A DNA stretch of 64,000 nucleotides. Origin: Vitellaria paradoxa. Lineage: Eukaryota > Streptophyta > Magnoliopsida > Ericales > Sapotaceae. Every line of letters begins with the position of its first letter. Positions within the stretch are counted from its first letter, which is position 1. The position numbers were made by a program, and so were the translations under genes. Below are positions 45,369 through 55,984 of this stretch, one piece after another. The stretch is taken from positions 26,299,936 through 26,363,935 of the forward strand of contig CM034233.1 in NCBI GenBank assembly GCA_019916065.1. The letters are read 5' to 3'. The notes beneath the pieces were generated by a model. That model searched no databases. It was not told the origin of the DNA and was given only the letters and a program-made list of their open reading frames with translations.

Positions 45369-46580
45369 ATGCCGCCACGTGTAGCTCCAGGTGTTAGAGG
45401 TAAAGGCAGGGGCCAAGGTCGTGGTCGTGGTAGAAGCCGAGGCCGAGGCCGAGGGATTCAGGTTGGACAGGGTCATGAAGTTCCAGTTGATGATGTTTCC
45501 ATTGCTGCGGGAGTGTCACAAGAGCAAGGGTCATATGTTGGGGTTGGAGCAGAGATTCCATTAGGAGTGCCTCACGTGGCTGAGGTGCAATCCGAAGCAC
45601 CAAGTGTGCCGCAGCCAGGAATGGTAGACCCACAGATGTGGATGCAACAAATGGCTGCAATGTTTGCTGGAGGAATGCAAGCAAGTCAGCTTACAGCTCC
45701 GTATGAGAAGTTCAGGAGGATGAAACCCCCTACATACTCTGGTACAGCAGATACTGAAGAGGTTGAGAAATTCTTACACGAGAATGAGAAGATATTCGAG
45801 GTGATGCAGTTAAATGAAGATAAGACCAGAGTCTTGCTTGCTACTTTTCAGTTGGAGGGCGCTGCAGCGGATTGGTGGAGTACTGTGAAGGGGTCTCGTG
45901 GGGCGTCTGCACTTACTTGGGAGGATTTTAAGGAGCGTTTCAGAGACTACTTCTTCCCACAGTCTTTGAGAGATGCTAAACTTGATGAATTTCTGAATTT
46001 GACTCAAGGGCCAATGACTGTGCTGGAGTATGGGCGTAAATTTACCTCGTTGGCCAAATATGCTAAGGAGTTGGTGTCCACTGAACGCAACAAGTGTAGA
46101 CGGTTTGAGAAGGGATTGAGGCCTGTTGTCAGGGATCGGATAGTGCCTTTGGGGCTTAATGAATATGAGACATTGGTTGATCGAGCAATGGCAGTGGAGA
46201 AGAATTTGGCAGATACCAGAGCACAGAATGAAGCTAGGCAAAGAAGGACTCAGCACCAGGAGAATAGACCCACCAAAAGGCAGAGAGAGAATTTACATGG
46301 GGCACAGTCTCAGCAATTTCAGCAGGGGAGTATGGTCCCAAGTAAGTCAGTGGCAACTGGAGTTTCTGCACAGAGTCCTATTATTTGTCATAATTGCAGA
46401 CAGCCTGGGCATCGCCAGTTTAACTGTCCTTACAAAGGTGTGTCGAGTGGATCTGAAAATAGGGTCGAGGTGAAGACTTGTTACACGTGTGGCCTACCAG
46501 GTCATGTGCAGAGGCGTTGTCCGCAGAGGCAAGGTAATGGAAGTATTATGAGACCTCCACAGCCAGCTCAATCAGTATAG
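45369..46580 (+). CDS. Gypsy gag polyprotein, 403 residues, with two CCHC zinc knuckles
   Basis: This is the capsid/nucleocapsid precursor. It starts at the first ATG after the leader (MPPRVAPGVRGKG), with an Arg/Gly-rich N-terminus (residues 7-33). A retrotransposon-gag capsid domain (about residues 115-260) includes KFLHENEKIFEVM, GAAADWWSTVKGS and FKERFRDYFFPQS. Two zinc knuckles follow: CHNCRQPGHRQFNC at residue 340 and CYTCGLPGHVQRRC at 371. It ends at TAG (46578-46580). The same frame stays open to 46802 after this codon and reads a plausible Gln/Gly-rich linker, so the stop looks like a single-base nonsense change in an ancestral gag-pol frame. Confidence 0.93.
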   Translation: MPPRVAPGVRGKGRGQGRGRGRSRGRGRGIQVGQGHEVPVDDVSIAAGVSQEQGSYVGVGAEIPLGVPHVAEVQSEAPSVPQPGMVDPQMWMQQMAAMFAGGMQASQLTAPYEKFRRMKPPTYSGTADTEEVEKFLHENEKIFEVMQLNEDKTRVLLATFQLEGAAADWWSTVKGSRGASALTWEDFKERFRDYFFPQSLRDAKLDEFLNLTQGPMTVLEYGRKFTSLAKYAKELVSTERNKCRRFEKGLRPVVRDRIVPLGLNEYETLVDRAMAVEKNLADTRAQNEARQRRTQHQENRPTKRQRENLHGAQSQQFQQGSMVPSKSVATGVSAQSPIICHNCRQPGHRQFNCPYKGVSSGSENRVEVKTCYTCGLPGHVQRRCPQRQGNGSIMRPPQPAQSV

Positions 46581-46734
46581 AGTAGTAGGCCAGCAGGGTC
46601 ACAATCAGTGCAGACTCATTTTCAGAGGGGTACTCAAGGTGGAGCACTGCAGTATCAGATGGGTGTTCCAAGTGGTGTTCAGCAGCATCAAGGAGTTCAG
46701 GGTGGGTCCCAGCAAGGACAAAGGGGGGTAGACC

Positions 46735-48793
46735 ACAAACGGTACCAGTTCAGGGACGAGTTTTCACTGTGGCCCAGAATGATGGACGTGCAGAGCCTAT
46801 AGTTACGAGAGGCACCTTTCTCATTTATGCTACTAAATCCACAGTTCTTGTAGACACAGGAGCATCTCATTCATTTATTGCTGCATCGTTTATGTCTACA
46901 TTGAATTTATCTGTGGATGAGTTAATTCCACCATTGCACGTTGAAACACCGATAGGAGGTCATTCTGTGTTGAATCGAGTTTGTAAGAATTGTGAGATCA
47001 CTATTAGGGACGAGACTTCAGGACGGGAGCACTTGTCAGTTTTTGACCTGATTGTGATAGACATGGGAAGCTTTGATGTGATTCTTGGCATGAACTGGCT
47101 GTCAGTCTTTCGAGCGATGATAGATTGTGCTAAGAGTCGAGTGACTTTATTTACTACAGAGGGAGATCAGATACGATTTTCTGGTGATCGTTGTAGTCCT
47201 CAACTCTTGGCTTCCCTCAATGGGCAGGGACGAGTAGACTTGTGCAGTTTGTTTGCTTGTATGGCTTTAGAGGACGAGGAGGCAGACAAAATTGAGTTAC
47301 CACGAGTTGTTTGTGAATTTTCAGAAGTGTTTTCAGAAGTAGCTGGATTACCGCCTGAACGGGAGGTTGAATTTGGGATTGATCTGATACCTGGCACGGA
47401 ACCAATTTCTGTAGCTCCGTATAGATTGGCACCTGCAGAGTTGGTGGAGTTAAAATCCCAGATAGAGGAGTTGAGCTCTAAGGGATTTATTCGCCCTAGC
47501 ACTTCACCTTGGGGTGCACCAGCACTATTTGCAGCTAAAAAAGATGGAACTCTCAGGATGTGTATAGATTACCGAAGGTTGAATCGGGTCACGATCAAGA
47601 ATCGGTATCCTCTACCGAGGATTGACGATCTGTTCGACCAACTGAAGGGTTCGGTCATTTTCTCAAAGATTGATTTGAGATCTGGTTACCACCAGTTGAG
47701 GGTGAAGCAGGAGGACATTTCTAAGACGGCATTCAGGACTCGATATGGGCACTACGAGTTCTTGGTAATGCCATTTGGGCTGACCAATGCTCCTGCCGTG
47801 TTCATGGACTTGATGAACCGGGTGTTCAGTAGATATTTAGACAAGTTTGTTGTCGTGTTTATTGATGACATTCTAGTTTATTCTCGGTCAGAAGGCGAAC
47901 ATGAGGAGCATCTAAGAGTTGTACTTCAGACCCTGAGAGATCACCAGCTCTATGCTAAATTGAGCAAGTGTGAGTTCTGGCTCAAAGAAGTGAAATTTCT
48001 GGGGCATGTTGTTTCTGAGGAGGGAGTTGCAGTTGATCCATCTAAGGTTGAGGCAGTTATGGATTGGCAAAGACCGAAGACAGTTTTTGAGATTCGGAGT
48101 TTCCTGGGTTTGGCAGGGTACTATCGAAGATTTGTCCGTGATTTCTCGAGGTTAGCCGGGCCGATGACTAGGTTGACTCGAAAAGGGGTCAAGTTTATTT
48201 GGGATGAGAAGTGTGAACAGTCTTTTCAGAAGTTAAAGAAGATGCTAACTACTGCACCAGTGCTTGTGATTCCTGAGAGAGGATTGGGTTATTTAGTTTA
48301 TTGTGACGCATCCAAAGAAGGTTTGGGCTGTGTGCTGATGCAGGGTGATAAAGTAGTAGCTTATGGGTCTAGGCAGTTGAAGACTCACGAGCATAACTAC
48401 CCAGTGCTTGATTTGGAGTTGGCAGCAATTATCTTTGCTCTGAAAAGCTGGAGACACTATTTGTATGGTGAGAAATTTGAGGTGTTTTTTGACCACAAGA
48501 GTTTGAAGTACCTTTTCACTCAGAAGGATTTGAATTTGAGGCAGAGGAGATGGATGGAGTACATGGAGGACTACGATTTTGAGCTCCAGTATCACCCTGG
48601 TAAGGCAAATGTGGTTGCTGACGCACTTAGCCGAAAGACTCGTGGTACTGTAGCGGGTCTTTTCGTGCGAGAATGGGAAATGATGAAAAGCCTTAGCGAG
48701 TTTGATATGGAGTTGCGAGAAGATGAAAGTCATGCTATCTTGTGTGCCATAGCTACTCAGCCAATTCTATTAAGTCGTGTGATAGAAGCTTAA
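46735..48793 (+). pseudogene. Gypsy pol part 1: protease, reverse transcriptase, RNase H
   Basis: The frame is shifted relative to gag. The switch occurs around the six-G run at 46726-46731, where the gag frame diverges from pol wording. The first ATG in the open frame is at 46769, but protein-like sequence begins upstream ([17 protein letters not shown]). Protease active site [11 protein letters not shown] is near 46847-46880. RT runs from [18 protein letters not shown] through [20 protein letters not shown] to catalytic FIDDILVYS near 47859-47885. RNase H has [15 protein letters not shown] and [15 protein letters not shown]. The frame ends at TAA (48791-48793) one substitution from CAA, and stays open beyond it in the same frame. 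Confidence 0.93.
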
Positions 48794-49867
48794 GGGACTG
48801 ATGTTGAATGTGAGACGATACGAGCTAAGTTGTCGAATCCTGATGAGATGCCAGGATGGGTGATTGGTGACGATAACAGTTTGAGGTATTTGGGGAGACT
48901 TTTCGTGCCAATCTCTGCTCGAGATACAGTTTTAAAGGAGTTCCATCACTCTAAATTTGCAGTACATCCTGGAGGTACTAAGATGTATCATGACTTGCGC
49001 CGTCAGTTCTTTTGGGCAGGTATGAAGAAGGATGTGGCAGAGTTTGTGAGTAGGTGTCTTACTTGTCAGCAAGTTAAGGCTGAGCATCAGAAACCAGCGG
49101 GTCTTTTGCAGCCTTTGCCAGTGTCAGAGTGGAAGTGGGAGAACATTACAATGGATTTTGTTTCTGGCTTACCGAGATCACCGAAGGGCCATGATACTAT
49201 TTGGGTGATAGTGGATAGGTTGACCAAGTCAACTCACTTTTTGTCGATTCGTTTGACGGACTCCATGGATGTCTTGGCTAAATTATATGTTAAGGAAATC
49301 GTAAGGCTTCATGGAGCTCCTGTATCCATTGTCTCAGACAGGGATCCGCGTTTTGCTTCTCGGTTTTGGCGGAGTCTCCAGGTGGCCATGGGGATAGAAT
49401 TGTTGTTTAGTACTGCCTTTCATCCTCAGACTGATGGACAGTCAGAACGTACAATTCAGATCTTGGAGGATATGCTCAGGGCGTGTGTGCTTGATTTTCG
49501 TGGTAGTTGGGAGAACCATCTTCCTTTGATTGAATTCGCGTATAATAATAGCTACCAGTCGAGCATCGGGATGGCTCCTTTTGAAGCTTTGTATGGTAGA
49601 CCGTGTAGATCTCCTATCTGTTGGGCTGAGGTTGGAGAAACTGCAATTATTGGGCCTGAGTTTGTGCATGAGACGACTGAGAAGGTCAAAGTAATTCGAC
49701 AGAGACTTGAGACAGCACAGAGTCGTCAAAAGAGTTATGCTGATAAGAGGCGAAGAACCTTGGAGTTTGAGGTAGGGGACCATGTGTTCCTAAAGGTTTC
49801 ACCACGAAAGGGTCAGTTTCGTTTTGGGCGCAGGGGGAAGTTATCCCCAAGATATCGGGCCATTTGA
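48794..49867 (+). pseudogene. Gypsy pol part 2: integrase
   Basis: This continues in the same frame as pol part 1 after the TAA. The HHCC zinc domain is seen as [11 protein letters not shown] with CLTCQQVK. The core DDE residues are in [10 protein letters not shown] (D), [11 protein letters not shown] (D) and [10 protein letters not shown] (E). [17 protein letters not shown] and the GPY/F-type region ([12 protein letters not shown]) follow. A one-base loss near 49850 throws the frame into a stop at 49867 just before the conserved GPFEVL sequence, which continues in the next frame. Catalytic residues are intact. Confidence 0.92.
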
Positions 49868-50189
49868 GGTTTTGGCGAGGGTTGGAGAAATGGCATACCG
49901 TCTTGCTTTGCCACCGCAGCTTTCAGGAGTACATGAAGTGTTTCACGTGTCTATGCTTAGAAAGTATAACCCGGACCCTTCACATGTATTAGATTGGACT
50001 GAGCTTGATGTTGACTCAGATGTGACATATGAGGTGAAACCGGTGGAAATTTTGGACTCTAGGGAGCAAGTGCTTCGAGGGAAGACTATTCCTTTAGTTA
50101 GAGTGTTATGGAAGCATCGTGTTATTGAGGAGTTGACTTGGGAGCGAGAGGCAGATATGCAGAATAGGTATCCAGAGTTGTTTCTTTAA
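49868..50189 (+). pseudogene. Gypsy pol part 3: integrase C-terminus and chromodomain-like motif
   Basis: In the shifted frame the sequence [35 protein letters not shown] and [19 protein letters not shown] is preserved. It ends with the chromodomain-like [18 protein letters not shown] and YPELFL before TAA (50187-50189). In Tekay/Del elements this C-terminal module can steer integration to heterochromatin. The aromatic cage is reduced compared with classical chromodomains, as is usual for group II elements. Confidence 0.9.
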
Positions 50190-50233
50190 TTTTCTTTTCT
50201 TTACCTCCTAAATTTCGAGGACGAAATTTTTGT

Positions 50234-50246
50234 AAGGGGGGTAGGA
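50234..50246 (+). other. Polypurine tract of Gypsy element
   Basis: AAGGGGGGTAGGA immediately before the TGTAATG start of the 3' LTR. It is preceded by the lineage-typical TTTCGAGGACGAAATTTT. Confidence 0.92.
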
Positions 50247-52252
50247 TGTAATGACCCGAATTTTTAAATTTAATTTAGTTATTATATATATTTATTCAGT
50301 GAATTTATTTCGTTATTTAAATTTAATAATTTATAATTTTCGTATTTAATTTTAAGTTGTATTTAAAAAGATTAATTTTTTTTTAGGTGATTGGTGTAAT
50401 TTTTCTAAACCTATGGGGAGTAGGAAATTAATTAGTTATTTAGAGTTAAAACTCTTCTTTTATAAATATATATTGCTATATTTATTTTTTTAATAAAACC
50501 CTAGATAGAGAGAGAACCAAAGGGGAGGAAACATTGCTGCTGCGGAGAGAAAAAAATTTGCTGCCCAGTTAAAGAGGTAAGGGGACGGAACTTCTATATG
50601 TTTGTTTGTGTATGTGTATGTAAAACATATATATATATATATATATATATAGCAATTAATTGTTTGTCTTTTGAATAATCTCGTTCGGCGTGAAAAAAAA
50701 AACAAACGAAGTTGTGATGTTAAAACATGCTTGGCAGGAGGTTTTGATGTTTTGTATATATATATATTTATATTATAGGATTGGTGGCCGGTTAGTATAC
50801 ATATATATGTAAATATTATATAAAAAAAAAGGGTTGATGGCAGATTGATCACATGGATGATAAATTGATTAATGGACTCTCCTGGGTAATGATTGCATAT
50901 ATATATATATTGTTCTTTTAAGTGAACAATTGGCACGTTTAGGCTCCAATAGGAAATGTTGAACTTGCTGGAACATTTGTTGAATCAAATCAAATACACT
51001 ATTTTGTCCTTTATGTATTTTGTCTTTATATGCAATTACATTATAATTCTATTAGTTTGATATTAGCTTCATCTTTACATATAATTAATCTCACCAACGT
51101 GACACTTGTGTGTTGTGTGCATTGTTGTTCGTGGCCACTTCCGTTTTAACCATATATTAGTTTGTTTAATTTCATGCTCTGTATTAGCTTATTGAATATT
51201 GCTTTTCATTAAATACCGAAAACGTGACATTGCCTGTTAGATGAGATATATGTTAGTGTTTTTGATGTGTTGATGAATTGAGGAGTAATAATGCGTAAAA
51301 CTTAAGGCAAGAAGAATTTTATTTAATGTGGTTATAAAATAAAATTTAATAATATATTTTATTTAGATTGAGAGGTACTGAAAATATCGGGTATACGTAC
51401 CCAAGGGTTGAGAGTCCCAAAACCCGCGCGGGGTTGGTTATCGATTCCAGTAGGCTAGTAACCTACAAACGAGCAGATGCCTAAGGGTGGCATATTACAT
51501 TCCTAAGGTTTTGGCCTAGGAAGCAGACACCGAAGGATGGTGTATATTGGTTGGGTCCTATTTCTACGGGACAACCAAGCAGACATCAATGAATGATGTA
51601 TATTGGTTGGGTCTTATTTCTACGAGACAACCAAGCAGCAGTACCTTGAAATTAAATTATTTTTTTCTTTGATGTGTTGTGTGGTGTAGAAACACAAATA
51701 AATTGTAATGAAGAGAGATAAATGAATAAATTTAAGTTCTTGTTTGAAATTACTACTTATGCGTGTTTGTTTCACTTAGTAGCATGTTAGGACATACTGC
51801 ATTTATTATATTATTATTAGGGTTCCGAGCACACGTGGTATTAGTGCTAAACCCCTTACAGCTTGCGATGTAGGTAATGATTTTGAGTCACGCGCTGGAC
51901 CTACTCACCATGGAAATTAGCAATTTATTTATTTATTTTTTATTTAATTTCATTAGAATTTTATTTAGAGAATGGTTTTTAGTGAATTGTAATAAGCCTC
52001 TGTTTGTGAGGTTATTATGAATTATTTTATCTAGCTTTGAGAGAATATTTGAACCTTGCCTTTGGAGCTTATCGTCTGGTTGACTTTGACTAAGGCATTT
52101 ATTTAAATTTAAAGTTTAGTTTTAATTATTTTTATTTTCATTGCTCTATAATGTGGGTTTATGGCTCTGATGTAGGACATGGAATGTTATTTAATGTTGC
52201 GTTGTGCGTTCTTTTGTTCACATACTTGGGTTGTGAAACCCGGGGCGTGACA
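50247..52252 (+). repeat. 3' LTR of Gypsy element (2006 bp)
   Basis: Runs TGTAATGACCCG to GGGGCGTGACA. It is nearly identical to 43158-45183, differing by about 13 substitutions by eye and shorter (TA)n tracts. It is followed by the GAAAA duplication at 52253-52257. Confidence 0.97.
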
Positions 52253-52257
52253 GAAAA

Positions 52258-52500
52258 TTTTCAATAAGTGGAGGAAGGAAGATATTGATATTAATAAGCT
52301 TAACATTCAATTTTAAGGTTAAGTTTCTAATCTCCAAGAGAGTTCCAGTCTAAAAGTTTTAAACTTGGTAGGTTCAAGTCAACTAGTTTTAAGATTAAGT
52401 TGTTAAGCCATCAAGTCAAGGTTTAATCTTCTATAATTTTGATATCAAGCTGTCAATCTCTCAAATCAAAGTTCAACTGTACAAATTATGAGATCAAACC
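52258..52500. repeat. Degenerate tandem repeat, unit about 50 bp
   Basis: Phrases of the type AAGATTAAGTTGTTAAGCC/ATCAAGTCAAGG, ATATCAAGCTGTCAATCTCT/CAAATCAAAG and AGATCAAACCGTCAAGTCC recur about every 50 bases between 52310 and 52500. They are imperfect and noncoding. Confidence 0.6.
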
Positions 52501-53422
52501 GTCAAGTCCTCTAGTTACAAATTAAGGGTCCGTTTAGATCCTCAATTTTTTCTAAAAAATTTTTAAAAACATTAAAATTTTTCAAATTTCTCCAATCAAA
52601 TTTTGCCAATCAAATTTCATCACGTGTCACTTTTACATCGCATGACACCAACTTTTATTTTTTTACCACTCCAAACGCTCCCTAAGTCTACAAAATATTT
52701 AAGAGAAGAATTAGAGAATTTTATTTTTTTAAGAATATTCCAGAGATTGTATTCACTCCATTCAAATTAAATAAACAAAATTTGTTTCCTATTTTTTGCC
52801 TTAATTTTTGAATAAGAAAATTTGTGTGTACATAGAGTCCTGCTAAAAATATTAAAAAAATATTTTTATATCATGTGTTTATATATTATGTTATTTGTAT
52901 TTATTTATAAAAAATTAATTTTTTATCAAAAATTTTAAAAAATATTTTTTTATCTGAAAATATAGTTTAAATATTTTCTTAAAAGTTAAGTAAGCTTACA
53001 TGGGCAGATTTAATTAAACTTAGGACCAGTGACCTAAGAAATATTCTTAACCTTACAAACCCATTGGCCATCACTAGTTATAATTAAGTAATTGTATTAA
53101 ATGAAATAAAAGGTTTCTTGAAAAATGTACAACCCTTGCTTGTGTATTCAATTTTTATTATAATTCTTAGCTTGTATATATTATTAAGAGTCTATTGTCA
53201 AAAAACTTAAACATTTGTCCGTACTAAATAGTCCACATCATTTCGTATTTGTGAAAATGAATAGGTTTTTATTCATAATTGTTTCCTTCATTTTTCTTGA
53301 TGTGTCATTTTTTTATTATAATTTTTGGGAAAAACCAATGAAAAATACAAAGAGAAAAGCCTCTTTGTCCACAGGAGTCCATTAAAGATGGAGGATAATA
53401 ATTTTATTTTCTTATTTTATTT
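52501..53422. other. Gene-free AT-rich interval
   Basis: 52515-52685 contains GGGTCCGTTTAGATCC at its left and CCACTCCAAACGCTCCC at its right, which are imperfectly inverted and may be termini of a small MITE. The rest has no recognisable content. The 80-codon plus-strand ORF at 53325-53567 runs into the SINE-like element and is not called. Confidence 0.4.
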
Positions 53423-53430
53423 TTTGAAAC

Positions 53431-53785
53431 CTAACCTCAAGAGGTTAGATGGGATGGTCTTGGGCTGGGATGTAGGGGCTTACCATCTAAAGGTCTCAAG
53501 TTTAAGTCTCCTCTCTAGCAAAACTTGGGCCAGCCTTTCGGGCGCAAAGCTTACTAAAGGTTCGTAAGACGGGCTTCTTTAGTTGGACGAACTATATCCA
53601 GTTCTTGGGTGTGGGTCCGACTTCCCGCCGTTACATGAGTCTGCGATTTACTGCTGCACATGTTGAAGGACCGGTATGTGTGGCACAAACCAAAAGAGAT
53701 TCACTCTCTAGGAGTTTGGCCTAGGGAGTGAATCTCTCGAGGTCAAATCTTTTTATTTTATTTTATTTATTTATTTATTTATTTA
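53431..53785 (+). mobile_element. SINE-like element, about 350 bp
   Basis: A moderate-GC block interrupts AT-rich DNA. Near its 5' end it has RNA polymerase III-type boxes (AGGTTAGATGGGATGG and GGTCTCAAGTTTAAGTCTCC). It ends in a TTTAT/TTTATT simple repeat. The flanks share TTTGAAAC (53423-53430 and 53786-53793), a possible short target duplication. It includes an internal hairpin (AGATTCACTCTCTAGGAG with CTAGGGAGTGAATCTCT). Identity as a SINE is probable, family unknown. Confidence 0.5.
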
Positions 53786-53793
53786 TTTGAAAC

Positions 53794-54290
53794 TGAACAG
53801 GATAATCTCCTGAACTAGTATAATTTTGAATTGGGGGGCCCATGTTGCAGTCAGAATGAGTTTGGGCTTTAGACAACTTAAATGGTCGTCTAATTAAGGC
53901 CCCCAAGTGAAAAAAAAAAAAAAAGAAGTCCCAAATATATATTATATATATTAAAATATTATAATAGTTTTTATTTATTGTTGAAATTAAAAATGTTGAA
54001 AGAACTTGTAAAAGTAAAAAAATACTCCAATTGATATATTAAATTATATGAAAAAGTCGAATTCTTTTTTTAATACTTGTATTGCTTATATTTTTATTGA
54101 CAGTATCAATAACAGTTACTTTAATTGGAAGAAATTTTATAAAATTAAAATTAATAAAATCTTATTTAAAATTAAATATATCATAAAATAGATTAAATGA
54201 ATTAGTTATATTATTTATACGGTATTAGAGAGCTTTAAAAGTTACACGTGTGAAAATTATTAAAGTCTATTTTTTTTAAACATTTAAATA
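53794..54290. other. Gene-free AT-rich interval
   Basis: Nothing recognisable beyond a poly-A run at 53910-53924 and TA-rich sequence. Confidence 0.4.
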
Positions 54291-54292
54291 AT

Positions 54293-54472
54293 TTGATACG
54301 ACCGAGGTTAAGGTGGTAGCAGTAGGATGCTCTTGGAAGCTGCTGCAAACTTCCCAGCTAATATGCTTTTTACACTAATCTAATGCTGGGGAAGCTCACA
54401 GAATTTCCTGCTGGACAGTAGGGTCTCGGACCCTGTAATTTTACCTTTTTGAACTTATAAAAAAAAAAAAAA
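54293..54472 (+). mobile_element. Possible small retroposon ending in poly(A)
   Basis: A sharply bounded moderate-GC block of about 165 bases (GACCGAGGTTAAGGTGG to CTTATA) ends in a 14-A run at 54459-54472, in otherwise very AT-rich DNA. It has the layout of a short retroposon. No convincing A/B boxes or target duplication were found. Confidence 0.3.
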
Positions 54473-54848
54473 ACAATTACACATTGTTTTCACGTAATTA
54501 GTTATGATTTTGATAAAATTTATTCAAATAATATACTACGAAATGAATGAAAAAATATTAAAAATAAAATTGCTTATAGATAAATTCATATAAACAAAAA
54601 TTGTAATATAAAATTTTAATTTGAAAGAAGTCCCAATGAGATTTACTGAAATTATGAAATTAAAATAGTAGTAATTTTTTTATATGAATTTTATGTTATG
54701 TTAAGGAAATTATAAAATATTTATTTTAATATGCTTATATTAGTCCAATAAATTTTATTAGAATAATAAGATTTATTTTAGAAAAACGAAAGTTAACTTT
54801 TTTTTTTAACCAGCTACCAAAATGTTAAAAGTAGTTAGTTTTTTAACT
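54473..54848. other. Gene-free AT-rich interval
   Basis: No coding or repeat structure recognised. Confidence 0.4.
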
Positions 54849-54849
54849 T

Positions 54850-55705
54850 TTTGGACATGTTTGGTATGAGGTGAAAAATTTTGGGATAAAAGATTACGGG
54901 AGTAATTATTATTTTGATAATGATTACTGGGGCAACAATTTTGTAGTACTTATATTTGAAATGAGAAAGTAAATATTTCTTGGTAATAATTATATTATGT
55001 TTGGAATGCTAAAAATTTTAAAAGGGTAAAAGTTAATTATATTTGAAATGAGGATAAATTAACCAAAGGGTAAAAGTTAATATTTAATTTTAATAAAATA
55101 TTATAATAAAATAAATTAACATAATCATTGTTATTTTAATAATAATTACTTTTAATAAAAATATATTATCAAAATATATACTTTTAAATAAAAATATTAA
55201 CTATAAAAAATAATTTTACCATATATTAATATTTCAATAGTAATTAATTTTAATAGTAAATTATTATTTGTTGAAAATTATTTTTATTTTGATAAACTAA
55301 TTTAATAAAACAAATAATTTTACTTTATTTAAATAAATTATTGATTTTAATAAATTAATTAATACAATATATAATCTAGTAAATTATTATTTATGAGACA
55401 TAATTATTATTTAATAAAATATTTTAATAAAATAAATTATTTTAATAAGTCATTATTATTTATAGAAGAACATTACTTAAGATTTTTCATGGGGTAAAGA
55501 TATATTTTACGGAAGTAATAAAAAAAAGAGTAAAATTTTTTTATTACCCCCTTACCCACCTCCCTCTTAGAGTAAAAGTTTATCCATAGGAGTAATTGTT
55601 AACCCAAGGTAACTGTTACCTCCCGTCATCCAAACTAATATAATAGAGGGTAAAATTACTCTAGTCAAATTTATTCTCTTTTACCTCCAAAACAAACATC
55701 TCTTT
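54850..55705. mobile_element. Probable large MITE with imperfect terminal inverted repeats
   Basis: The left terminus GGACATGTTTGGTATGAGGT is an imperfect inverted partner of the right terminus, read on the other strand as GAGATGTTTGTTTTGGAGGT. Subterminal GTAA/TTAC-rich pieces (GGGAGTAATTATTATTTTG, AACAATTACTCC) also pair. The 850-bp interior is almost pure AT with no transposase. Superfamily unclear. Confidence 0.45.
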
Positions 55706-55731
55706 TGTGTATTTGACATATATCTACTCTT

Positions 55732-55968
55732 CTGGTACGAGAAAGTCCGCAGCTTCTACCTTAAGGGTGAGCACTGGGTGAATCTCGCTCTGTGGCCCTA
55801 GCCGATCAAGAATTACAGAGAATAAACTAGCCTAGGCAAGTCCTAACTGACCGGTTCAACCGAACAATAAAAGGACAACCGCCCCCGAAGAGGAGTCGAA
55901 CTCAGAACTACATGGTCGCAAGTCCTACGACACACTACCCAAACCAACTCGACTACCCCGAAGAGGCA
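55732..55968 (-). mobile_element. tRNA-derived SINE, 237 bp, with 16-bp target duplication
   Basis: Perfect 16-bp direct repeats ACATATATCTACTCTT (55716-55731 and 55969-55984) flank the element. On the minus strand the 5' part has an A-box-like TAGTCGAGTTGG and a B-box-like GAGTTCGACTCC. The CCGGTTCAACCGAACAATAA segment (plus strand) lies in the body, and the 3' end reads CTTTCTCGTACCAGA. There is no poly(A), so its tail type differs from the 5216-5316 SINE. Confidence 0.85.
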
Positions 55969-55984
55969 ACATATATCTACTCTT

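Larger units (their letters stand above)
43158..52252 (+). mobile_element. Ty3/Gypsy chromovirus (Tekay/Del-like) LTR retrotransposon, 9095 bp, young
   Basis: The element has two 2-kb LTRs, a perfect GAAAA target duplication, tRNA-Met primer site, gag with two zinc knuckles, then protease, RT, RNase H, integrase and a chromodomain-like C-terminus, and a polypurine tract. That order (integrase after RNase H) defines Gypsy. The C-terminal motif and the CGAGGACGAAATTTT sequence before the polypurine tract are typical of Tekay/Del. Near-identical LTRs imply recent insertion. Four lesions (TAG at 46578, a frameshift near 46725-46731, TAA at 48791 and a one-base loss near 49850) block a full polyprotein. 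Any movement would depend on a sister copy. Confidence 0.95.

Noticed and set aside
45394..45684. Minus-strand ORFs opposite Gypsy gag and pol (also 45810-46256, 47200-47502, 48293-48733, 49442-49783)
   Set aside because: Shadows of the real coding strand with no recognisable domain.
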